Assembly (NCBI GenBank): GCA_016806645.1
Contig: JACSYO010002173.1
Location: 1,567,501-1,631,500 of the forward strand
DNA length: 64,000 nt
From: Ophiodon elongatus
Lineage: Eukaryota > Chordata > Actinopteri > Perciformes > Hexagrammidae
Reading direction: 5' to 3'
The stretch's first letter is position 1. Each line of letters opens with the position of its first letter. Of the stretch, positions 1 to 11,400 are shown in pieces. The notes beneath the pieces were generated by a model, which saw only the letters and a program-made list of their open reading frames with translations, had not been told where the DNA came from and ran no database searches. The position numbers were made by a program, and so were the translations under genes.

Positions 1-73
1 CATTTCCTTTGCAATTTTTATTCAAAATTTTTCTTTTTTTTTTTTACTTTAACTCATTTTCTTCTTTGAACAG

Positions 74-2195
74 TGAAAAGTTGTGGACGATGCCGGTTAG
101 GATGGTTTTTATTTGACACATTATGCTACTTCCATTCTGTATCCCCACCCTTAAAGAGCTGGTCAGACAGCAGGGCGGACTGTATCAGGCGTGGGGCTGA
201 TCTGGCTGTGATTAATAACTTGAAGAAGCAGGTGAGTCCAGTAACATGTTAAAAATAAAATTAAGATAATTTAAGTAGTATAAAGAAGTAATAACTGATA
301 CTAAGAGCATCACAGCCTAAAATTACAGAACCTAAACCAAAATGTGGGAAATAAGGTAAATAGTCTCTCTAGCTGGGTTTAATTTGGTTTGGTTCAAGTG
401 ACTCACCGTCCTCGTCCTCAGTGTGTGATGTGCTAACTAACAATAGCAGGCAATCCTCACCACAAACAGAGACCGGACTCCCCTCACCGGAAGCATTTCA
501 AAGAGAGTGGAGAGTCGTGGAGAAGTTTAGCAAGGTTAACCGGAAGGCACACAGGCCTCATAATTAGTTGCACCACACATCATAAAGGCCCATACCGTGG
601 AAACATCCACATTGACATTCTTGAGCATGACACATCTAAGATGTATTAATGGTAGTGGACCTGTACTTGTATAGCGCTTTTCTACTCTTCCGACCACTCA
701 AAGCACTTTAACACTACATGATGTCATTCACCCATTCATACACTGAGGGTTAAGGTTCCATGCACCTGCCCATCAGTAGTAGATAACATACATACACATT
801 CACACACCGTAGGCACAGTTACAGGAGAAATTTGGGGTTAAGTGGCTTGCCCAAGGACACATCGACATGGCCTAGTGGAGCCGGGGATCGAACCACCGAG
901 CCTCAGATTGAAGGACGACCCTGCTCACCACTAAGCCACAGTCTAGTAAAGATGGCAACAGTAGTGTAATTGGGAGGAAAACCAAAATCCTGCAGCTTGG
1001 ACTCCAGCTGGGCCTCCAGCATCTCAGTTGTCAGAAGAAAAAGAACCTCTAAAAGTAAATCTTTTTCACAACAGACGTTTTGACTTGTCATAGCAGGTAA
1101 AACACAGGCATATCTAATAATATTAACGGTGGCTCTGTTCCACACAACCAGTGATTCACAATATCAGGAGTCTGGAAATGTCTCACTTCAACATATTGCA
1201 GCCTTAACATCCATGCTTTTCCTGATATGTGAAATGATCTGCATTGAAAAAGCATGAGCTGTAGAAAATGTCAGGTTGGTTTGTGAAAGCGAATGTTTTT
1301 TGAGACACGATCACTTCAGCATCTCATCAGTTGCTAGCTAGGCCTGCACTGCTAATACATGTGGAAAAGGTATAACTTTAGCAACAACTTGTGACGCTGT
1401 TTAAACTCTGTTTATCTAGGTACATTTTTTTGAGTACCTACCTAAAGCCGACATGAGCATTCGACCATGGTGGACCGAGCCATGGGGCGTTTGGATTGGC
1501 CTCACAGCTATTCCAGAAAGGCCCTATTGGAAGTGGGTAAATAATGCGACTCTCCATAAAGGGTAAGAGCTTTGAGACTTATTATGCAGTGCAGCTGTGT
1601 TAAAAGAATCAGTTGACATTTTGGAATATGCCTATTCTCTTTCTTGTTGAGAGGTAGATAATGCATGAGTCATTAACTCTCTGCAAAAAAAACTAATTAG
1701 CTTAATTCCCTAAATGTCAAACTATTCTGTTACTATCAGACAGGTTAATGTATATATACGTCATGAATACTTCTCGGAATAGTTGTTGAATTAGGTATCC
1801 ATTAACCTCAAGTTGCCTCTTCCTGTGTATCCAATAAGGACAATTTGGAAGAGATTCATATGTGAATAAATTAGGTTTGGTGTCTTAAAGTGGAAAACTC
1901 AAATTCTTAATTGGGGAGATGTTAATGCCTGCAAAGTCAATCTGTTGACTGATTACAATCAGAGAGAGAACGGGAGAGAGAGAGAGATTATTGTTATGAT
2001 TATTATAAAGTATAACTTGGGCTTTGCTTTAGGTACTGGATAGATGGGGAACCCAGCAGCCATCAATATCAATATGGTGACCCAGAGGATGAGGACTGTG
2101 TAGCAATTATGAACCTTCTACACCCGGACTTCACATGGTCTGATGCAAACTGTCAAAGAAAAAAGCAATGGTTATGTGAAATGGAACCCAACTAG
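74..2195 (+). CDS. C-type lectin receptor A, partial (last three exons, CD209/CLEC4-like)
   Basis: The three lectin-domain exons of a type II membrane C-type lectin; the tail, membrane and neck exons lie left of the window. Exons are 74-231, 1420-1562 and 2033-2195 (TAG), all with AG/GT borders and matching phases. The domain opens with a CGRC pair and GWFLF, then CYF, a WSDSRADC block and GADLAVI, the layout of CD209-type long-form domains. WIGLTAIPE and WKWV follow. The last exon has GEPSS in place of the EPN sugar motif, EDC, and WSDANC in place of WND. Carbohydrate binding through calcium is therefore possible but altered. Exon 5 is 18 nt shorter than in paralog B. No internal stop was seen in the part visible. 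The exact orthology is not clear, so no symbol is given. Confidence 0.85.
651..945 (-). repeat. V-SINE-like tRNA-derived SINE in intron of receptor A
   Basis: Read on the minus strand, this has a Pol III A-box-like stretch (TGGCTTAGTGG), a B box (GGTTCGATCCC), and the segment GTGTCCTTGGGCAAG that is typical of the V-SINE central domain. It ends in a tail with AGCGCTATACAAG. The same copy occurs at the homologous place in receptor B (about 10165-10475), so it was inserted before the A/B duplication. The family name is from memory and was not searched. Confidence 0.7.
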
Positions 2196-3468
2196 CTGCG
2201 GAGATCATGGTGGTCCAAATCCAGGCGGAGTTTCATCAAACAAGTTGCCTTCATAATGTCAAACAAGCTCGGAACCATCACATGAGAAGAGGAGGACCAG
2301 ATATTTTCCATATCAGGATTTATTTCTCAAGATTACCAACCTTAGCTTTAACTCATCGAACTCTCTGCAAGAAAGTTATTTAGCGCATTCTCAAATGTAT
2401 TCTCAAAATATCTGACTATGCTTTTACGGAAACATGTTCTGCAGAAGGCTTTAGCCACACATTCCAACAGTACTGCGCTTGGAAAGCCTTCTTGTATCAT
2501 CCTTCTTCATGGAATAGATCCCGCAGCTCAACACCATGGAAGCCCTGGATAATTTTAAAATACCTCATTAATGGCATTGTCAATGTTCTATGGAGTGATG
2601 CTCTCGAATAACACATTGAGTCTTTTGATTAATACTTGATTAATACAATAGATGTTTTATTCTCAATCATGATTATTGTCTGATGTCACATTCTTTTGTT
2701 GCTACATAGTTCTAACTGTTGTTTTGACTTTAGCCATGCAGAAGCATTCAGTCCCCCACTTTGGTCCACACTGAAATATATATCATGATGGATGGCATGA
2801 AATTCTTTACAGACATCAGGATCCCAAAAGAATCGCAAAGACTTTGGTGAGCCCAACTTTTCCTCTAGTGCCACAATGAAGTCAAAATTTGTATTAGTCC
2901 AATACCTGAAAAACGAATGACATTCCCATCAACCTCAGCGCTACTTTGCATTTGGTATTGAAGTTCATGTTAATGTGCTAAACTAACTTGGTGAATATGG
3001 TGAACATTATACTTGCTAAGCATGACTTGATATACAGTACTTGTAAAAACTAAGCTCTGATTCCTCAATGTATTCTTTCTGAGAGTAAATAAAGGTTGAC
3101 TGAATGAATTACATTTTTGTGAGTCTACTGCTTTAGAGCAGTTACGATCATTTGACAGATGTTGTGTTGGTGAAAACATAACTCTCTGTATAGAGCTGGA
3201 ACAATAAATTAAGAATCTCTCTTTCAAAGCAACGCTTAGATGTGTAGGCAAATATGTTACTCATGCCATCTATACTTGATAACATTGGTTAAATGATATT
3301 ATCTGTGACTACTTTAATATCTCCCACAACTCACTGTGTCACAACTCAGACTTAATTAAATGACCTTGTATTCAAGCTAAAGGTAGTGCTTTCCAATCTC
3401 AACATACTGGTTTTTAAACCAGTGATGGCTTTAGCTAATGACACTCAGCTACACAAGCACCTAAAATA
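2196..3468 (+). other. 3' flank of receptor A, no gene
   Basis: Non-coding flank nearly identical to 14104-15380 behind receptor B, so it is part of the duplicated unit. It holds a dispersed fish repeat (about 2725-3010, a block starting near the text CCATGCAGAAGC) and AATAAA signals such as the one near 3202. No exon could be supported. Confidence 0.6.
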
Positions 3469-3469
3469 C

Positions 3470-3954
3470 ATACCGGCTTGATTATGGAAAACAAAAAAGT
3501 GTGTTATCATAATTATGCAGACGACACACAAATCTACATAACTATATCACCAGGGGACTATAATCCCATACCAGGGCTGAGTAAATGCATTGGACAAATC
3601 AACAACTGGATGTGCCAGAATTTTCTTCAATTAAATAAAGATAGAACAGAAGTAATTGTTTTTGGTAGCAAGGACGAACGATTGAAAGTCAGCGTTCAGC
3701 TTCAATCACTGAAGTTAAAAACCACAAACCAAGCCAGAAATCTAGGTGTAGTTATGGATTCAGACCTCAACCCGAACAGCCATATCAAGACAATTACAAA
3801 ATCAGCCTACTATCACCTGAAGAATATAGCAAGGATCAGAGGACTTATGTCTCAACAGGATTTGGAAAAACTTGTCCACGCTTTTATCTTCAGTAGACTC
3901 GACTACTGTAACGGTGTGTTACAGGTCTCTGTAAAAAGTCAGTGAGAAAGCATG
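3470..3954 (+). mobile_element. LINE reverse transcriptase fragment, plus orientation (fold-back arm)
   Basis: The central to C-terminal part of a LINE reverse transcriptase. It carries the catalytic box YADDTQIY and the downstream text LNPNSHI and FSRLDYCNGVL. A one-base deletion near 3925 shifts the frame. The first ~110 bp repeat, inverted, the sequence at about 3955-4058. The piece has neither the 5' nor the 3' end of the element, so it is a remnant joined head-on to the minus-strand LINE that follows. Confidence 0.85.
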
Positions 3955-6900
3955 TACTCAGCCCTGGTATGGGATTATAGTCCCCTGGTGATATAGTTAT
4001 GTAGATTTGTGTGTCGTCTGCATAATTATGATAACAGACTTTGTTGTTTTCCATAATCTGAGCCAGTGGAAGCATGTAGATGTTGAACAGAAGAGGCACC
4101 AGTATTGAACCTTGGGGAACACCACATGTCACCCTAGTCAGCTCTGATGTGTAATTAGGTACAGACACAAGTATTCTCGGTCCTTCAAGTAGGATTCAAA
4201 CCAGTTAAGTGCTGCGCCAGAGAGTCCTACCCAGATTTTTAGTCTGTCTAGTAGTATGTCATGGTGGACCGTGTCGAATGCAGCACTGAGATCCAGTAAT
4301 ACTAAGACTGAGATTCTGCCACTGTCTGTGTTTAAGTTGATGTCATTGAAAACCTTAAAAAGAGCAGTTTCAGTACTGTGGTGCTGTCGAAAGCCTGCCT
4401 GGAAAACATCAAAACAGTTATTTACGGCTAAGAAGTTGTTCAGATGTTGAAAAACCGCTTTTTCTATTATTTTACTTAAAAATGGGAGGTTTGATATTGG
4501 CCTATAATTTTTCATTAATGCGGGGTCTAAACTAGCCTTCTTTAGGAGTGGTTTAATAACTGCAGTTTTTAGGGCTTGTGGGAAAACACCTGAGAGAAGG
4601 GAGGTGTTTACAATTTGTAGAAGATCAGTGGTCATGCAGTGTGAAATATTTTTGAAAAAGTGTGTTGGTAGAATATCTAAACAGCAGGAGGATGATTTCA
4701 GATGTTGTATAATGTATTCTAGGTTACTTTGGGTGATTGAATGAAATTGTGTCATGATATTTGAATGGATGTTATTTAAAGATGGGGACAACATCCTGTG
4801 GTTGATGTGGAGGCACCGACTGCTGTCTAATTTTCTGAATTTTGTCAGTAAAAAAGGAAGCAAATTGATTGCATGCCCAGGTGGATTGGAGCTCAGCAGT
4901 TACTGACATTGGAGGGTTTGTTAGCCTGTCAACGGTAGCAAATAAGGCGCGTGCATTGTTATTGTTTTTGGTTATAATGTCAGAGAAGAAGGACTGCCTT
5001 GCATTTCTAAGTTCCAAATTATAATTGCGAAGTCTCTCTTTATAGATGTTACAGTGAACCTGGAGATTAGTTTTTCGCCACCTGCGCTCAGCTTTCCGAC
5101 ACTCTCTCTTCTCTATTCTGACCGGCATTTCTCCAAGGAGATCTTTGCTTACCTGAGATAACCTTCACTTTAGTGGGTGCAATCATATCAATAACATTTT
5201 TAACTTTAGAACTGAAGTTATCTACAAGCTCCTTGACTGAGATGCAAGAGAGGGCTGGTGTGGAGGAGAACTTCTGAATAAATAGTTCACTGGTGTTTTC
5301 AGAGATGTAACGCTTCGTCACAACCTCGGTTTTGACATTTGTGTGCAGGGAGATTGCACTCTCAAAGAAAACACAGAAATGATCAGAGAGTGCAACATCA
5401 GTCACAGCAACCTTGGAAATGTTTAGACCTTTGGTGATGATTAGGTCCAGAGTGTGCCCCTTGTTGTGGGTGGGTCCTGTTACATGCTGAGTCAGATCAA
5501 GTTATCACATAGTTCTAGAGACCCTCTGTCCTGGGGATTATCAACATGGATATTGAAATCGCCAACAATGACAACACAATCAAAATCAATACAGATTATG
5601 GACAGCAGTTCAGTAAACTCATCAAAGAAGGTTGTACAGTATTAAGGTGGTCTGTAAATATTTAGGAATAAAGCTGGAGTGGAATTCATAGCCACATATT
5701 CAAAGGAAGTAAAATGACCAAAAGACATCTGCTTGCATTGAAAAGAATCATTAAATAAAATAGCAACTCCACCTCCTTTCTTATACGCTCTTGTTTCACT
5801 TCATGAAACTGAAGTTGTCAGGTGTTGATTCAATAAGAACAGCTGCACTGTTATCTTGGTCTAACCAAGTTTCAGTTAAAAACAAAAAATCCAGTTTGTG
5901 CCTAACAATAAAATCATTGATTCAAAATGTTTTCCCTGACAGAGACCTGATATTTAATAAAGCTAAGCTTAATGTGGTTAAAGTTCTATTTGCCCATTTT
6001 ATTTGCACAGGCTGACGAGGAATAAATGTTAAATTTGATAGGTCTGCAGATTTACTAATGTTTCTTCGCAGCCTCACCTTTCTTTTTCTATAAACTATCA
6101 GGACAGGAATTGAGAAGGCTAGCTGCATTCAGGGCCCTGACTGTTCCTGGAGAGAATCAGTGGTGTCATTAGCCTTGTAGCCTGGACCCAGAAGATATCA
6201 GTTATTGCCTTTATCAGGTCGGGGAGACAGAGGATGGTGGTGGAGCTGTAGTGGAGGCGGGGGGGGGGGAGGGGCAGCACGACTAAGATCCAGTGGCGAA
6301 GGAGGTTAAGTCGAGGAGGGTTTTTGGGAGGGGGCGGGGAAGGGGAGTGCGGCGGGGAGTGAATTTGGTTCCAGCAGTGACCAGCTCATTCATGTGGTCA
6401 GTGAACTCCAGGTGGGGGGAGGATGGAGATGGGGTGGAGAAGGAGGGGGAGGACCTGGATGGAGTCTGGGGGCTGGAAGTAGGTGCTGGTGAGGGAAGTA
6501 AAGTGGTTGGACACTCCTCCTCTTGGCTCTCCTCAGGCGGGGGCATGCTTCCCGTAGGGTCTCCATGGTGATGCTGTGTGGTTATCTCTTGTTGAGACTC
6601 CTCTTGTCTCCTGTCCTTGGCAGTGGGAACAGACGGGTGGCGCAGGAAGAAAAATAGATTAGAGGTAAACAGTTTTACCCCTGACTTGTTCAGGCAAACT
6701 CCATCTGCCTTAAAAAGATGTCTGCGCTCCCAGAAAAGGTAAAAATTGTTGATAAAATGTACTGAATGGTCAGCACATGCAGTTGACAGCCATTTGTTGA
6801 GTGCAAACAGCCTGCTGAATCTTTCATCTCCTCCTCTGACTGGTGGAAGAGAGCCACTGATAAACACCTCCGCATCGACAGAGCTGACAGTGCTTAACAG

Positions 6901-7963
6901 ATCAATGAAGTCTCGCTTCAGAACTTCAGACTGTTGTTTCACAGTATCACAGCTTCCTGTATGCACAATGATGTTTTTCACCGTGGGATGGTCAACCACG
7001 ATGTCCAAGATTTTGTCCGTCATGTTAGAGACCATATCCGTCGGGAAGCAGAGTATTTTGGTATTCTTGCTGCACATCGTTCTGACATCTTTTACAGCAT
7101 AGTCACCAACAATCAAAGTCTCAGGCTCAGTCAGTAGCTTTCCCTGTGGCCTTGTACGTTCACATTTACTCTCAGTTCTTACCCTGCTTCGAGAAGATAG
7201 CTGCTTATCCAGGTCACCAGATGGAGATCTAGCATCCTGCGACAATGAAGCAAATCTGTTCCCAAGTTGTAGGCCTGGTTGCCATAGAGGTTCTTTGCTG
7301 GTTTTACTTTTCTCAGTTTTTCTTGGCTGTGTCCAGCTGTATGTAGGGGTTGAGGAGGAGTTCTGCCTGTGTGGTAGTGCAGGCCAGCCAGTCGCATCAC
7401 TAATCTCAGGGTTCTGGGCCCTGCCTGTTAGTCGTTCTCCCACATCCCGAGGGTATGATGTCCTCTTCCAGTTCCAGGGAGGACTACCATTTGAGGATTA
7501 ATGAACTGCTACACAGCCCTCCTGTTTCTTGGTAGGCCTGGTGGTGCTAGTTAGCTGTGTCTTAGCTTGCGCTTGTCCAATATTTTGAATCCATGGTATA
7601 GTGGTATCGTTCACACACAGTCCATTTACCTCCACGTTCACTTCTAGTCGGTGGATCTTTGTTTCCAAGACTGCAATCTTCTGCTGGAGTTGGTAGTAGC
7701 CGTCCGTGGGTAAGGTAGGCATCTTGCTGCTACTTAGCTTTAGCTTAGCTGCTAAGTAGCCTATGGCAGTTTATCTTAAAACTAGCGGAATTGTGGCAAT
7801 AGCCTGTTAAATCTACAAAGGAATAAAGTCAGAGTGATTTTCAAGTGTCCAGGAGCTGCTGCTCAAAACTTCTCACTGACAAAACAAGATTAGAAGAAAA
7901 AATGCAAACAGAGGCGAGAGCAAGCAGCAAAAGCGTCTGCACTGTAAGAAAGCAGGAAGCAAC
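3955..7963 (-). mobile_element. CR1/L2-type non-LTR retrotransposon, degenerate, 3' end missing
   Basis: A LINE lying on the minus strand. Its order is 5' UTR (about 7963-7723), ORF1 (7722-6283), endonuclease (about 6130-5130) and reverse transcriptase (about 5128-3955). The endonuclease part starts with LLNIRSL and ends with LSDHFCVFF, and is broken by many stops and frameshifts. The reverse transcriptase shows LLDLSAAFDTV, GVPQGSILVPLLF and YADDTQIY, in two frames that break near 4150. The right border is placed where the homologous flank before receptor C resumes (text AAAGTAAAATACCTGC). An esterase-type ORF1 points to the CR1/L2 group. It is not able to move on its own. Confidence 0.85.
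6283..7722 (-). pseudogene. LINE ORF1 with coiled coil and SGNH-esterase-like domain, one in-frame stop
   Basis: An ORF of 480 codons on the minus strand starting with MPTLPTDGYY. It is broken only by one in-frame TAA at 7500-7498 (codon 75); the frame is otherwise open to the stop at the low end. The N terminus looks like a short coiled coil (LQQKIAVLETKIHRLE). The middle has the layout of the esterase found in ORF1 of CR1/L2 LINEs: IVGDYAVKDV, HTGSCDT and ADGVCLN. The usual catalytic Ser, Asn and His of these three blocks are Tyr, Cys and Cys here. The C terminus is rich in proline and serine. Similar ORF1 proteins bind RNA, but this copy is presumed dead. Confidence 0.8.
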
Positions 7964-8329
7964 AAAGTAAAATACCTGCAAAATACTAACATGCCCTTCA
8001 GCCTCAGCTGGACTTTATATTCAGTGCTAGCAGCAAATGTTCGTGCACTAACACGTTAAACTAAGATGATGATAATAATAAAGATTATCTGCCAAACATC
8101 AGAATGTTAGCATTGTCATTGGGAGCGCTGAGCCTTTTAGCATCCAGACGTTAAACTTTAGCTCAAAGCACTGTGCCTCAGTAAATCCCCACATAGCTGG
8201 TAGCATGGCTGGAGTGTTGTTCTTGTTAGATTGAAGCAGAAAAGAGCAACGTCAGAATTGAAATGACGTATACTGATCTACTTCAACACCACATCAGTGC
8301 AACACATCCTCGCAGTTCTGAAGTAGGGT

Positions 8330-8331
<2 letters not shown>

Positions 8332-8388
<57 letters not shown>
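8332..8388. repeat. (CA)n microsatellite upstream of receptor B
   Basis: About 57 bp of pure CA dinucleotides some 100 bp before the start codon of receptor B. The equivalent place before receptor C (17059-17096) has a shorter CA run broken by CG units, so the two are paralogous microsatellites in a duplicated 5' flank. Confidence 0.95.
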
Positions 8389-8390
<2 letters not shown>

Positions 8391-8488
8391 GTTGTAATAT
8401 TGACAGAGAAGCCATCTCACACAGATAAAAGTGGCATGCAGAGGGGATTTCTGAGTATAAATCTGAAAACCACACGGATATCCAGACA

Positions 8489-11400
8489 ATGATTTCTAAT
8501 GATGACGACAACACAGATGGAAATAACACAGGGAATAATGGTAGGTTTGCATAATTTAAACTGTATACTCATAATGATTTCCGAAAATATAATGCATTAT
8601 TATACGTCATTTCAAACTTACATCAACGTGTCTGTTTGTTCAGGATCCACGTCCACAGTCAGAGTTGGGTCCAGAAGGCTTCAACTGTATCCATTGGTTA
8701 CCGTGTGTTTAGGATTGCTAAACACTATACTGATATTAACTGCTATTGTTATTGGGATTTACTGTGAGTACAACTGATCCAAGGGAAGTGCTGTATCTCT
8801 ATACTTCACTTGTTTAGAGTCAGTTTGGAGTACAATGTACTAAACAATTCATGAAATAACCTATGGATATAATTATCAAACTTAGGTAGTTAACTATATT
8901 TACCTTTTCAATACCCAATTCTATGACTTGGTAAATACATACACAATTATAACTATTTCTTTAATTGCTAATCACCTAAGATGATTGTAAAAAGTGACTT
9001 TCTTATATCGAATCACAGGTGGCAAAGTAAGTGAGGAAGCCACCCCCCACCAAATAACAGCACATGCCCTCATCTTAGAGGTGAAGCAAATGCAGAAAAT
9101 GCAGAATGAAGCGATCAAAGATAAAGAAGAGATCCAACACACAATCGAGACGGAGCTCAAGAACCATCAGCAACTAAAACTGCAATTAGAGCAGATCAAG
9201 GCACTCAGCGATGGCGTTCAGAAGAAGATTGAGACCCTAAAATTGAAAAAAGATACCCTGAAGACCAATTCATCTGATATTCGTAAGAGACTATTAATGC
9301 ATACATTTCCTTTGCAATTTTTATTCAAAGTATTTCTTCTTGTTGTGACTTTAACTCATTTTCTTCTTTGAACAGTAAAAAGTTGTGGACGATGCCAGTC
9401 AGGATGGTTTTTATTTAAGACATCATGCTACTTCCATTCTGTATCTCCACCCTTAAAGAGCTGGTCAGACAGCAGGGCGGACTGTATCAGGCGTGGGGCC
9501 GACCTGGCTGTGATTAATAACTTGGAGAAGCAGGTGAGTCCAGTAACATGTAGGTGGAAAACAAGAGACTAAAGAGTGGGTAGAGCTGTTCCTGATGTTT
9601 TGATGTACACTCGTAGACCCATTATGCAACAGATAATGTAGGACAGAAGTTTTCAAACTATGAAACACGCTTCAAGGGCAGTGTTAAGAATACAAGTTAT
9701 TGTAGTTTGGCCCACTATGTTCGCCTGCTTACCAACACTGTCACATGGCAGTTGCACTGGAAACATGGAGGAAATTAAGTTAATTTAAGTAGTATAAAGA
9801 AGTAATAACTGATACTAAGAGCATTACAGCCTAAAATTACAGAACCTAAACCAAAATGTGGGAAATAAGGTAAATAGTCTCTCCAGCTGGGTTTAATTTG
9901 GTTTGGCTCAAGTGACTCACCGTCCTCGTCCTCAGTGTGTGATGTGCTAACTAACAATAGCAGGCAATCCTCACCACAAACAGAGACCGGACTCCCCTCA
10001 CCGGAAGCATTTCAAAGAGAGTGGAGAGTCGTGGAGAAGTTTAGCAAGGTTAACCGGAAGGCACACAGGCCTCATAATTAGTTGCACCACACATCATAAA
10101 GGCCCATACCGTGGAAACATCCACATTGACATTCTTGAGCATGACACATCTAAGATGTATTAATGGTAGTGGACCTGTACTTGTATAGCGCTTTTCTACT
10201 CTTCCGACCACTCAAAGCACTTTAACACTACATGATGTCATTCACCCATTCACACCCATTCATACACTGAGGGTTAAGGTTCCATGCACCTGCCCATCAG
10301 TAGTAGATAACATACATACATACACATTCACACACCGTAGGCACAGTTACAGGAGAAATTTGGGGTTAAGTGTCTTGCCCAAGGACACATCGACATGGCC
10401 TAGTGGAGCCGGGGATCGAACCACCGAGCCTCAGATTGAAGGACGACCCTGCTCACCACTAAGCCACAGTCTAGTAAAGATGGCAACAGTAGTGTAATTG
10501 GGAGGAAAACCAAAATCCTGCAGCTTGGACTCCAGCTGGGCCTCCAGCATCTCAGTTGTCAGAAGAAAAAGAACCTCTAAAAGTAAATCTTTTTCACAAC
10601 AGACGTTTTGACTTGTCATAGCAGGTAAAACACAGGCATATCTAATAATATTAACGGTGGCTCTGTTCCACACAACCAGTGATTCACAATATCAGGAGTC
10701 TGGAAATGTCTCACTTCAACATATTGCAGCCTTAACATCCATGCTTTTCCTGATATGTGAAATGATCTGCATTGAAAAAGCATGAGCTGTAGAAAATGTC
10801 AGGTTGGTTTGTGAAAGCGAATGTTTTTTGAGACACGATCACTTCAGCATCTCATCAGTTGCTAGCTAGGCCTGCACTGCTAATACATGTGGAAAAGGTA
10901 TAACTTTAGCAACAACTTGTGACGCTGTTTAAACTCTGTTTATCTAGGTACATTTTTTTGAGTACCTACCTAAACTGGACCCAAATACTCAACGATGGTG
11001 GAGCCAGCCACTTGGGAGCCAGCAATGGGGCATTTGGATTGGCCTCACAGCTTTTCCAGAAAAGCACACTTGGTTGTGGGTAAATAATGTGACTCTGCAG
11101 CATGGAGGGTAAGAACTGTAGTGACCCCGTTGCCTATCAAAAAAAAGGCCACTACGGTTGTTTTTTGATTGTTTAGACGCGTGCGATTAACAATGCAATG
11201 TCCAATTTCCGATATAAGGGTAATTCTGTGTGGCTGAAAGCACAAGGCTCCAAAGCCTTGTGCAAAAGCACATAGACTAAACTCCTGTGGGCTTCAACAT
11301 CATAATCATCATCATCAGCTTCTTATTCTCCTTCTTCCGTACAAAACTTTGGCGTGTAACTCGTCCCACCGCATTGAAACAACATAAAAAAAAATACATC

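Noticed and set aside
880..945. tRNA-like B box and A box as a tRNA gene
   Set aside because: The boxes belong to a SINE head. No cloverleaf with paired acceptor ends can be drawn.
903..1145. 80-codon minus-strand ORF, repeated unchanged at 10431-10673
   Set aside because: It spans the SINE and intron of the duplicated A/B unit. Its identity is due to the recent duplication, and no protein family is recognised.
3461..7977. TAAAATAC on both sides of the LINE as its target duplication
   Set aside because: The homologous B flank also has similar text at both places without the LINE, so the match predates it and may be chance.
8278..8529. ORFs with long Val-Cys runs
   Set aside because: They are the CA microsatellite translated on the minus strand.
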